Assembly: GCA_001051155.2 (NCBI GenBank)
Contig: JYIP02000008.1
Location: 496,001-560,000, forward strand
DNA: 64,000 nt
Reading direction: 5' to 3'
DNA from: Chrysoporthe austroafricana
Taxonomy: Eukaryota; Ascomycota; Sordariomycetes; Diaporthales; Cryphonectriaceae
Of this stretch, positions 20,728-30,499 are shown piece after piece. The translations under genes were made by a program, and so were the position numbers. Below the pieces are notes generated by a model. It was not told where the DNA came from. It saw nothing but the letters and a program-made list of their open reading frames with translations, and did no database searches. Each line of letters starts with the position of its first letter. The stretch's first letter is position 1.

Positions 20728-22212
20728 ATGGCCCTCCGCGACCTTGTTCCTAGCTTCGTCGCCGACGCCCTGTGGCCCGACCACAAGAGCCCCCTGGCCA
20801 CCCACAAGCTGCACCCGACCTCCTACCTCGACGGCCTGCGCGGCCTGGCCGCCGTCGTCGTCTTCCTCTGCCACTACACCGAGGAGAACCACCCGTACCT
20901 CGTGCCCACCTACGGCCTCAACGCCGACGGCGTGTCCTCGTTCCTGCAGCTGCCCTTCTTCCGCATCCTCTACAGCGGCCGGCCCATGGTGCACATCTTC
21001 TTCGTCATCTCCGGCTTCGTGCTGTCCTACAAGCCGCTGCGGGCGATCCGCGCGCGGGACCTGGAGCGGTGCTGGGCCGCGCTGGCCTCGTCGACGCTGC
21101 GGCGCCCGTTCCGCCTGTTCGGCCCGTGCCTCGTGTCGACCGCCCTCATCGGCGTCATGATCCAGCTGCGCCTCGTCTACCGCCCGCTGCCGTCCGCCTA
21201 CCAGCAGTTCTGCGCCTGGACCGACGCCGTCTTCCACCAGATCACCTGGCCGTGGGCCTGGGACTTCGACCTGCGCCCGGCCTTCGACGTCCACCTGTGG
21301 TCCATCCCCATCGAGTACGCCCACTCCATGCTGCTGTTCCTGACCATCCTGATGCTCTCGCGGCTGCGCCCGCGCGTGCGCACCGCCGCCATGCTCCTCC
21401 TGCTGGCGTACGTCGTCGCGTGCGGCAAGTGGGCCGCCATGGAGTTCTACGCGGGCATGATCCTCGCCGATATCCACATCCGGCGCTCGGCCGAGGCCCG
21501 GGCGAGACAACAGCAGCAGCAACAACAACAACAACAACAACAACACGAGCCGCCCGGCGCGGAGGGCGGTGGCGGCGGCCCGGGCGCGCTGCCGCCGGTC
21601 ATCGAGAACGCGGCGCTGCACTACGCGATCCACACGGCGCTCCTCGTCTGGGCGCTGTACGTGCAAGGGTGGCCCAACTTCGACGCGCACCGCAGCCCCG
21701 TCATCCGCTGGCTGTACAACCACACGCCGGCGTCGTTCCCGCCCGTGGACAACCTGACGCCGCAGAAGTTCTGGTTCGCGGCGCAGGCGGTGGCGATGGT
21801 GTGGACGTGCGGCGAGCTGCGGCCCGTGCGGCGCCTCCTCGAGGGCCCCGTCCCGCAGTACTGCGGCCACATCAGCTACGCGCTGTACATCGTGCACGGG
21901 CCGGTACTCGAGGCGCTGCAGCGCGCCGTCGCCGGCACGCTGTACCAGCCGCCGATGGCCGCGCCGGGCCTGCCGGGGTACCGGCCCGAGGTGCTCCCGT
22001 CGGGCGTCAAGGGCCTGGTCGGCGTCGAGACGGCGGCGCAGCGCACGCTGGCGTGGGCCCTCGGCCTGCTGGTGCTAGGCCCCGCCGTCGTCTGGGCCGC
22101 CGACGTGTTCTGGCGCCTCGTCGACATTCCCATGATCAGGCTGGCCCGGACGGTCGAGATGAGCCTGATCGACGCCGAGGTCGAGCTGGGGAAGCCGCAG
22201 GAGGCGCGGTGA
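20728..22212 (+). CDS. Acyltransferase-3 family membrane protein
   Basis: 494 residues in one exon. Integral membrane acyltransferase of the OafA/NodX type (acyltransferase 3), which moves acyl groups, often acetyl, to sugars or other acceptors. The start at MALRDLVP is chosen because the open frame upstream only translates the CA repeat. Diagnostic features: YLDGLRGLAAVVVFLCHY near residues 31-48, with the family Arg and His; MVHIFFVISGFVLSYKPL, the second signature, near 90-107; then a chain of hydrophobic helices. Near the C-terminus GHISYALYIVHGPVLEAL matches the conserved last block. A pure polyglutamine run of about a dozen residues (CAG/CAA, near 21510-21543) followed by Gly/Pro-rich sequence interrupts a loop between helices. 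Substrate unknown. Confidence 0.88.
   Translation: MALRDLVPSFVADALWPDHKSPLATHKLHPTSYLDGLRGLAAVVVFLCHYTEENHPYLVPTYGLNADGVSSFLQLPFFRILYSGRPMVHIFFVISGFVLSYKPLRAIRARDLERCWAALASSTLRRPFRLFGPCLVSTALIGVMIQLRLVYRPLPSAYQQFCAWTDAVFHQITWPWAWDFDLRPAFDVHLWSIPIEYAHSMLLFLTILMLSRLRPRVRTAAMLLLLAYVVACGKWAAMEFYAGMILADIHIRRSAEARARQQQQQQQQQQQQHEPPGAEGGGGGPGALPPVIENAALHYAIHTALLVWALYVQGWPNFDAHRSPVIRWLYNHTPASFPPVDNLTPQKFWFAAQAVAMVWTCGELRPVRRLLEGPVPQYCGHISYALYIVHGPVLEALQRAVAGTLYQPPMAAPGLPGYRPEVLPSGVKGLVGVETAAQRTLAWALGLLVLGPAVVWAADVFWRLVDIPMIRLARTVEMSLIDAEVELGKPQEAR
21508..21545. repeat. CAG/CAA repeat encoding polyglutamine
   Basis: A dozen glutamine codons in a row in a predicted loop of the acyltransferase. It is likely to vary in length between strains. 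Confidence 0.85.
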
Positions 22213-22484
22213 GAGAGGAACGGGTCCTGGGGGGGGGAGGGGAGGGGAGCAGCAAGCAGCCCTGTCTGTACATAGCAAAGGAGGGAGGAAAAAGCATAGA
22301 GCATTCAAGCATCGGCTGGCGTTTTTTGCTGTTGTCGTTATATCCTGACGACGTTTAATTTAAAAAGCATATTTTGAAGGTTCACGTCCTGCCCCCTGTG
22401 CCGTCGCCCCCGTCTGTCCTGCCGCGCCCTGGCCTCGCTCGGCACGCGGCCTGGGTCGGTGTAAACTTTAAGAGTTGCAAAATA

Positions 22485-22520
22485 CCCACAACCCACAACC
22501 CACAACCCACAACCCAACCC
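22485..22520. repeat. (CCCACAA)n tandem repeat
   Basis: Five consecutive 7-base units, the last slightly degenerate (CCCAACCC). Confidence 0.9.
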
Positions 22521-22828
22521 AAAGTCCGGCTGCAGCCACGGCAGTCGGCCTCCTGGCCTAATCCAGACAGACAGACAGGCAGGCCTCGCGGGTGGACGGC
22601 AAGGCGGTAATAGTAAGACGGACCAAAGGACTCTCCCTACCCGCCCGCATCAGTCGGCACGAAAAGCACATCGTCGACACACACTCACGCATGGTCCCGT
22701 CCGCCGGGCCGATCATCGCAGCACCGCGTCATATCGGGGTCTGGTTCGCAGTGCCACGCCCGCCCAGGGGGGTCCACAGCGGCTCGGCCGCGGGCCCTGC
22801 TTTTAGTGCTGACTGGGTGAGTGACTCG

Positions 22829-22851
22829 ACTGACTGACTGACTGACTGACT
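22829..22851. repeat. (TGAC)n microsatellite
   Basis: More than five uninterrupted tetranucleotide units. Confidence 0.9.
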
Positions 22852-23765
22852 GGCACGACTGGGTCCCCCAGATTACTCAGTACTGGGTCTGCTGGGTAAT
22901 AGCAGCCCTCCCGTCTCGTCGCATGCGGAACGGAGCCCACCACACAGACACACACGCCCGCAGCAGACCGACCCTGGGGAGCATCCCGCACCGCGCATGT
23001 GACTTCGCGACTCTGGCCAGCCTCTGCGCCGGGTGAGTCACGTCCGCCTGCGCAGCTGCGTGCCGAGCGGTGCTGTCACCCTCCCTCTCCTCTCCTTCTC
23101 CTCTCCGACGGACCACTTACGTCTCGGGGATCGACAGCGATAGCGGAAGCCCTTTTCCCTCCCCCCCCCGTCTGGGAAAACCCGACTCACCTGCTACCGA
23201 GCGGCGCTTTGTCGTCGATCGACCCGTCGCCGCCGTCCGAGTCACCAACCGCCCCCCCCCCCGCTGGCCCTGGCTGGCGTAATAATAGGCTTTGAGTGGC
23301 CCCCCCGCGCCGAGGGGTTGTTGGTTCACTGCATGCGGTACCGTGGCAGCGTGGGGACCTACCGTGCATGCGTGCCTCGGAGATCCTGTTTGGGCGGTGC
23401 TTATTCAGCTCACCGGGCGGCCTTGTTCTGTCTCTCGCGGCCTGAGGTGAAAAGGACTTCTTTTTGATACTATTCTTTCCTGCATCTCCGGACAGACTCT
23501 CGATTCTTCGTCTTTCGAGAACGACGACGTCGAGGCGACGGATCCGCCCACCCATCCACACACACACACACCCCGAGGAGACGACTATACTGTGTGCATG
23601 TGTGTGTATGAGGGAGAGCCTTCCCCACACCCCCCCTCTAGAGCATCGATCTCGCCTACCAGCTGAGACGACACACTCACTCACGAAAGAAGTAAAAAGA
23701 AATTAAAAAAATAATAATAAAGAGGAGACACAGGACACCACAACACACCACACAGCCAGCCCGCC

Positions 23766-24713
23766 ATGGACGCGACCTGCCAGTGTGGGGCCGTCACCTT
23801 CAAGACGCCCCTGGAGCGGCCCCTCGCGCTCTACATATGCCACTGCGCCGAGTGCAGGCGGCAGACGTCGTCGGCCTTCGGCACGTCCGCCATCTTCCCG
23901 CGCTTCGAGCTCCCGGACGCCGAGCTCCTCAGCGTCTACAAGTGAGTTTTTGTCCTGTCCTGTCCTGTCCTTGTCGCCCTCCTTTCTTCACTCTCTCATG
24001 AGATGCGCGGGCCGGGAAGGCGGTATGGGGGGGTGAGAGGAGGAGAGCGCTGGCGGCCTGGGGGAGGGGGGAAGCCAGATGGTGTAAGAAGATGGTTGGG
24101 GGAAGGAGGTAGATGAGAGATGGGGTGAGAGAGGAGTGTATTACTGTTGTTGTCGCGAAGGCCGGCCTGGCTGATCGGTGCTGTTTATATAACTTGCAGA
24201 CGACCCACCGTCTCGGGACAGACGCTGTACTGGTGAGTACCTTGATGGCGCCATGTGGGTGATCGGCCATGCTCACGCAGCGCCGACGGCAGCTACTTCT
24301 GCAAGCAGTGCGGGACACGCCTCATACACACCACGCCTGTGAGATGACCCTCCCTCCCCTCCCCATTCCCACCTCCTCCGGGGATAACTACCCACCCACA
24401 CGCTACTGACACCGCCGGCCCGCAGAACAAGAACGTCGTGTCCGTCAAGGGCGGCTGCCTCGAGGGCCTCGACTGGTCGCGCGCGATCCACATCTGGACG
24501 CAGTCCGCCATGATCCCCATCCCGGAGGGCGCCGAGAGCTACTCGGAGGAGGAGACGCAGACCAGCTACGGCGACTCGCAGGAGGCGCTCGACCAACCCG
24601 GCATGCTGACCGGGAGCGGCGGCATCCCGGGGGAAGGGGAGGGGAAGAGGGAGACGCAGGGGCTGTGCGAGCTGTCGGGCCCGGGCATGAAGAGCGTCCT
24701 GCACCCGATGTGA
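23766..24713 (+). CDS. GFA/CENP-V domain zinc protein
   Basis: Glutathione-dependent formaldehyde-activating (GFA)/CENP-V fold, a small zinc-binding domain. Four exons close in frame: 23766-23941, 24200-24232, 24281-24338, 24426-24713 (introns 258, 48 and 87 bases), 184 residues. Zinc-binding cysteines are visible: CQCG near residues 5-8, CHCAEC near 25-30, and CKQCGTRL at about 76-83. The second exon is only 33 bases and encodes RPTVSGQTLY; without it the fold would lose the strand before the CKQC motif. The C-terminal third (after HIWTQSAMIPIPEGAESY) is acidic and Gly-rich. Many fungal members are uncharacterised, so formaldehyde activity should not be assumed. It is convergent with the DUF1295 gene, with 290 bases between stop codons. 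Confidence 0.88.
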
Positions 24714-24822
24714 GGGGAGGGGACGGGACGGGGATATTGCGGGTAGCGGCATGTCGTTTGAAGGGCGCCGGAGTGGGGGCCGGCGCGGTGAGACAGCAGA
24801 AGAAGGTATGATTATGATTACG

Positions 24823-24833
24823 TGGGGGGGGGG
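24823..24833. repeat. Poly-G run
   Basis: About ten G in a row in the short convergent spacer between the GFA gene and the DUF1295 gene. Confidence 0.8.
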
Positions 24834-25003
24834 GATCTAGCTGTCTGTCTGCCTATCTATTTGGCTGGTAATCTGATAAGTGCCGGAGTACACGACACGG
24901 GATTAGGGAACCATCTGGGAATACACATCGCCACACACGAGGCGTGTCGGCTTCACTTTCACATACACAGCATCCACCCACCTTTCCCGCCCCCTCCCCC
25001 TCC

Positions 25004-26183
25004 CTATGCCGAGTGCGGCTCCCCCGTCAGCCTCTCCTGGTCCGTCTCCCTGCCGGGCTTCACGCCCCCCTCCTCCGCCCTCCCCTCCTCCTCCGCCCCA
25101 CCACCCGCGCCGGGCCCGGCGTGCTTCGCCGGGTCGAACACGTACATGGGGAACTCGAGGAGCACGGTGCGGCGCAGCAGCGCCGGCGCGCGCGCGTACA
25201 GCGCCGGCGGCAGCGGGAGCAGGATGCTCGTGCGCGCGACGTAGCGCCGCCAGGCGTCCCAGGCGGCGCCGCCCTGTTCCCAGCGGCGGCGGGCGGCGGG
25301 GCGCTCCGACGGCGGCAGGCCCGAGACGAAGAGGAGCAGGACCGTGAGGAAGGCCGGGCCCAGGATCGTGGCGTAGAGGGCCTTGTAGGCCTGCCCGCCG
25401 ACGTAGCCGTCCGCCGCGGCGGAGACGGCGATCATGTAGATGCCTTTGTGGGGGTGTTAGCCCGGCTGGTGCTGGTCCTAAGGAGAGGGGAGGGGAGGGG
25501 AGGAAGGGGTTTACTGACCGAAGTGGAGGATGATCTCGCCAAAGTAGTTGGGGTGCCTCGACCACGCCCACAGCCCGCGGTCGCACACGGCACCCTTCGG
25601 CTGGCTCTGCCGGAACGCGAACTTCTGGAGGTCGCTGATCGCCTCGGCAGCGAGGCCGAGGGCGAACAGCACGACGCCGGCGACGTCGCGGGCGGTGCCG
25701 AAGGCGGCGAACGGGTAGGCCGCCACGGCGGGGCTGTTGAGCACGGTGACGGGCAGCGAGACGACCCAGACCCAGGCCATCTGGGCGACCCAGAAGCCGA
25801 GGAAGGGCAGGAAGCGGTCGCGCGTGCCGTCGAAGCGGTCGTCCTTGCCGGTGCGCAGGATGCGGAAGAGCAGGAACCCGGACAGGCGCAGGCCCCACAG
25901 CATGAGCAGCGCCGAGGCGACGGCCTGGCGGACGTGGGGATGCGCGCCCGAGAGGCCGAGGGTGACAGCGGCGAGGACGACGAAGTTGGTGCCGCCGGCG
26001 AAGTCTGTTTGTTCGTGTGAGTGAGGGTGGGGTGTGCAACGGGCTTGGGTTAGGTGACTTACCGGTCAGCTTGTCGAACTTGAAGGTGAATGCCACGGCG
26101 AAGAAGGCGAGCTGGTAGGCCACGGTGATGAGGAGGGTGAGGGCGAGGTAGTAGTCGTCGAGGACGTGAACGGTGCCCTCCAT
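25004..26183 (-). CDS. DUF1295 / steroid 5-alpha-reductase-like membrane protein
   Basis: Polytopic membrane protein of the DUF1295 family, related to the C-terminal domain of 3-oxo-5-alpha-steroid 4-dehydrogenases and sterol reductases. Exons 26183-26063, 26004-25519 and 25443-25004 (introns 58 and 75 bases), 348 residues. The N-terminal helix is LALTLLITVAYQLAFF. Diagnostic blocks are LLFRILRTGKDDRFD and, most telling, WSRHPNYFGEI near residue 195, the cofactor-binding signature. The last junction uses donor GTCAGT to give HFGIYMIAVS; a nearer GTAAAC donor would break the frame. The tail from residue about 305 is Gly/Glu-rich and variable. Probably in the ER membrane, NADPH-dependent by family analogy; substrate unknown. 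Confidence 0.88.
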
Positions 26184-26853
26184 CTTGGGCCTGTGCCGCG
26201 GCGAGGGCTACCGGGGGCGCAGTGTGAGGGGGTTCTGCGGTGATGTCGTCGTGCTGCTGGGCGCCTGGGCGTGATGAGTATACGAGTATACGATGTAGCG
26301 AAGTAGTACACTCGACCTGTGAGGGCCTGCGAGGTGGTTCTCTTCCTTCTCTCGCCGCAGCCGGGACTGTTTCAAACGAGGTTCGGCAGCAGGCCAGGCC
26401 GAGCAGTATTCATGGTACACAGAGAGGGAAACGTTTGGATGTTTACGGGCTGTGGATCTTTTGTGTGTGTGTGAAATTTGTATTTGCTTGCTATGCGAGT
26501 TGTCTACTCATCATCGTCTTCGCAGGCGGCGCGCCGGGTGTGTGATCTCACGGGAAGAAGTCAACGTCGTCATAGTCGAGACGTCACTATAGTGATAAGT
26601 ACGTAGTACGTAGTATGTGGTAGTGCTGTCAGCAGCCACAGCAGCACGTGCTATAGTAGTGGCTGGGCATCCGCGCACCCCACTAACCAACTAACTTCAG
26701 CGGTCCCAGGTCTCTCTCTCCTGTTCATTAATAAGCACTACCTAGGCGGCTAACGAGGACTTACACCCAGGCCCAGACTCGGGTGGAATATATATGCGTC
26801 CCGTATATATATAGAGATATATGTGGACCGCAGACCTCTCTGTCGTCACTCCT

Positions 26854-26892
<39 letters not shown>

Positions 26893-28919
26893 TCCATCAC
26901 CACCCTCTCGACGGGATCTCATTTTAAGGTTATCCGGTCTTGGCTCAGCGCCAACGCCTTGTCCTCCGGCTTGTAGCCCGCAGGATGCTGTCCTTTCATA
27001 CGTCTTCCGCACGTGCGCCGTAGCACTAGCACCGGTGGGGACCGCCCATGCAACGCCCCTTGGACGAGATTAGACGTCTTGGCACGTTTGACGATAGCCC
27101 GGCGCGCCTCTGCAGCAGCCCCTGCGGCCTGGCGAGGACAAAGACGCACTCGTGCCCGCGGGGTGGCTGCTCGAGAGAGAGGAGAGCCTGTCCAGAGCGG
27201 ACTGTGGTACGTTGTCGTGCCATCTCATCGCGACGGGTACGGCTTGGCCCTCACCCTCACCCGCCGGGCGTGGGCCTCAGGGGCCTGCTGACCTGACCCG
27301 CGAGGCGGCCTCGACTCGCGATACGGTGCTGACGCAGGACCATGCGCCGGCCTGAGAAGGGGAAAAAAATGAAAATAAAAATAAAAAATCACCGTCCGAC
27401 GTCGAGGCCAGGGGACGACAGTCTGCATGCGAGGGAGATCTCCCGGGGAATTTTTGCATGCTGGCGATCGCTGCGTCCAGCGCGATGGAGACGCTGCCCC
27501 GCCGTCGACCTCGGTGCAGCCTCGCGACGGCCATGTCGGACCCCTGGTAGAGGTGCTTGCTCCTCGCATGCTTCCAGCCGGCCAGATATATCTATCTATC
27601 TACGGACGTACATATCTATTCTTGGTCAACCATGCCGTTCTCCCCTCTTTTCTCTCTCCCCTTTTCCCGGGAAATGCGTACTGCAGTAGCGCGCAGCTGG
27701 GAGCCGGCGTCGTCGCTTGCCGGGGGGGACCTCGTTTCGCCCCCGTCGTCCTCAGACAGCATCTGTCACGGGCCCCGTCTCATCACCGACACGACCCAAG
27801 GATGCCCCCCCCCTCGTCGTCGCCCTCCCCCGGTGAGGCTCAAATGCCGCTACTGCATCGTGCGTGGTGCTTGGCATGGACCTTATTACCTTATCCCGAC
27901 CTGACACCACCCAGCGCGGTGCAGCGGCCGGTCCCCCCTGCGTCGCCAGCTGCCCGGGCGTTGACACTACCGCCGTCTTGGACTCGTCTCCCTCTGCCCG
28001 CCTCGTCGTTCAGACGAAACCTGGGCGCCGACCGTGTCCCCAGCGCGAGTGCGTAGGACATCGTGGGACCCGACAGGCCGCAGGGCGAGGTGCCGCCCGG
28101 TCTTCTCTGGTAAGTTGACTTTGGTGCTTTCCCGGGCCTCGCATCTTGCTGCGCAGGGCCTCTCTTGTCTTCCCGCCTCGGTTCCGTGCTTTTCGTCGCC
28201 ATCTCTCTCTCTCTCATCTCGATCCCTCTCGCCTCGTGGGTGAGGGCCTGTCCTGTCTCTGCCTGCTCGTTCCCCCCCCCCTGGTCGTCCTGCGTATCCA
28301 GGCCCGTACTAGTAAGGATATCCACCTCACCCGGACAGAAACAGCTTCGTTTCCTGGGCCCTTTTATTACGCACGCCAGAGGCACGGCTCCTAACCGCCC
28401 GGTCCGGGGGGTGAGTGGTCGTCGTCGCTACCGTCCCAGTCTCCCCATGCCTCGAAGTGGTGGTGGTGGAGGCACTCCCAGTCGCAGGTCCGGTCCACAT
28501 GCCTACTTGCGGTGGTAGACTGAGACAGCCACGATACTGCTGTGATCCTCCTCCCCTGTCCACCACGGTCCCCCCCCCTCTGCTCCTCTGCCTGTCCTCT
28601 GGTGCGCCCTCGTTTCCTAAAACCCTTGGCCCGTCCCATCTCGGGAACGTATGTCCTGCTGCTCCGGTCGATCTTCCTGCGGCGAGGCTCATCCCATTCC
28701 GAACCTGTTGGCTTTCCCCCTCGCTCGGAACCAACCCTACAAACTTTCCTTTCCGTCTCTGCGAGAGGGTTTGATACCTCACCGACGGCGACGACGACGA
28801 CGATCTCTTTACCTACTCCGACGGCTGGTCCTGTTGTGTCACTCCTTTATTTCAGTAGTGCTGTGGGTTGACGAGCCGAAGTGGGGAGACCTCGCTGGTC
28901 CGACGACGACGACGACAAG
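26184..28919. other. Gene-free spacer, 2.7 kb
   Basis: Divergent upstream regions of the DUF1295 gene (minus) and the secreted Ala/Thr-rich gene (plus). Contains a GCAC microsatellite (26854-26891), a TATATATATA-type stretch near 26800, an A-rich stretch near 27365-27390, and many C/T-rich blocks up to 28920. A 209-codon frame at 27427-28056 shows no domain and spans poly-C runs, so it is not called. Confidence 0.5.
26854..26891. repeat. (GCAC)n microsatellite
   Basis: Nine tetranucleotide units in a row in gene-free DNA. Confidence 0.92.
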
Positions 28920-29941
28920 ATGAGGCTTCTTCTCCAGTACCTTCTTCTCCTAATAGGATGCCTGTCGGCCGCGCAGGCGTCCGTATTCAAATATGAGGTC
29001 CGGAGCGCCGGGGACGAAGGCGGCGTGCAGAGGCGCGACGTAGTAGAGAACGCCGTCAGGCGCCACCGGGGCGGCGGCTCGGCGGAGGCGGACGTGGTGG
29101 CCGGGCTCGTGGCGGCCCTCAAGAGCGCGGAGGAGCAGCTCGTGGCAGCCAAGGCGAACCAGGCGGCCGCGCAGACCCTGACGGTGACGGTCGCGCAGAC
29201 GGTCGCGCAGACGATCCAGCAGACGGTCCAGCAGACAGTCACCGCCGCGGCGGCCGCGAACAACCAGACCAACAACGCCGCTGGGTGAGTTATCCCCCCC
29301 CCCCTCTCCCTCAAATATCTGCTCTATGTTCACCACCCTCTGAGGGAGCTTTTCTGCTAACACACGCCGCCAGCGCCGCCTTCTCCTTCCTCACCACGAC
29401 CGTCTTCGCTAGCGGCACCCCCGGCACGACGACCATCACCGCCCTCGCCTCGACCGTCACCCAGACCGTGATGGTGACCGTGCCCTGCGCCGCCACCAGC
29501 GCCGCCAGCGTCGCCCCGGCCGCCGCCAGCAGCGTGAGCTCTGCCGCCAGTGTAGCCGTGACGACCTCTGCCGCCAGCGTCGCCGTGACGACTTCCGCCG
29601 CCGCATCGACCACGACGGCGCCGGCTGCCGTGACCACTGGTAAGCTCTAGCTCCCCCTTCCTACAACCTACCCGCATTCTTTCTCGTGCTCACATCTCTT
29701 CCTAGCTGCGACGGCCGCCAGCACGCTCGAGTCCTCCGTCAGCCTCGGCGCCGTGGGCGTGACCTCCACGACCGCCGCGACCGAAGCCGCCGCCAACAAC
29801 CCGGCCGCCACGACCACCACCGCCGCTGCGGCCGCGGCCGCGAACAACGCCGGCCAGCCGAACGTCAACACGAGCGGGCTGACGCTGGTGAGCGCGCTGA
29901 GCCTGGGCAACCTGGCGAGCCCGACGGTGAGCGTCGCGTAA
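28920..29941 (+). CDS. Secreted Ala/Thr/Ser-rich protein (cell-wall-like)
   Basis: 288 residues from three exons: 28920-29284, 29374-29639, 29706-29941 (introns 89 and 66 bases, in frame). The first 20 residues form a clear signal peptide (LLLQYLLLLIGCLSAAQA). Then come a charged segment with a possible dibasic site (VQRRDV), a repeat-like helix (QTVAQTVAQTIQQTV), a Thr-rich block with TVTQTVMVTVPCAATS, tandem copies of SAASVAVTT, and Ala/Asn/Thr-rich sequence. The TVTQTVMVT pattern is common in fungal wall and GPI proteins, but no convincing C-terminal GPI hydrophobic tail is seen (ends SPTVSVA), so secretion or wall association is inferred, not anchoring. Only one Cys is obvious after the signal region. 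No homologous family is named. Confidence 0.75.
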
Positions 29942-30499
29942 GGGGCGGGGGAGTGGCTGGCTGCCGTGCTGTGGTGGACAGAGCTTGAGACCCGGGACGG
30001 GGAGGGGAGGGGTGCCGGCACGGCACGGCCGGGGGGGCGACGACCTCTGTTTGTGTGCGTGTGTGTGGGCCCTGGAACCTTCGCCGGGGGACCGGTCGGT
30101 CTGGAGAACCCTTGGCAAGGACGCGGTGGATCTGTTATGTTCTCGGAGGGGGGAAAGCACGGGGCCCCGGGGGGGCCTTGGTGTGTATTGAATTGCTGTT
30201 GGCGGTTACAAGATTTAATATCCAGATCACACTCTGCTTTGTTTCTAGCGGTATACCTGACAGGTCCTGATTTAATCGGTCTCATGCTCTGCCCGCGCGG
30301 TACAGGCTGGACGCTTTCTACATCACACATAAGAGCCCGCGGCCTGAAGACAGGGCCTTCCTTTCCTCTCTCTCTCGTGCATGTGTAGTCCTATTGTAGG
30401 CTCTCGGCGGAATGCTGAGGGGGGTATCATTCTGTCTCCCGGGCGCCACGTGCGCCGTAGTGCTTTGCTTCCTCTGAATACACAGCAGACGCCTGACAC
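29942..30499. other. Convergent spacer with G-rich tracts
   Basis: About 560 bases between the stops of the secreted protein gene (plus) and RPP1 (minus). Has G-rich runs at 30145-30180 and otherwise no coding signal. Confidence 0.5.

Larger units (their letters stand above)
22213..23765. other. Gene-free spacer with tandem repeats
   Basis: About 1.55 kb between two genes on the same strand. Contains a 7-base tandem array (22485-22520), a TGAC run (22829-22851), many C-rich blocks, and a short CA run near 23560. The A-rich segment at 23690-23720 just precedes the start at 23766. No gene is supported. Confidence 0.55.

Noticed and set aside
27427..28056. 209-codon plus-strand frame
   Set aside because: Runs through poly-C and pyrimidine tracts with no domain.
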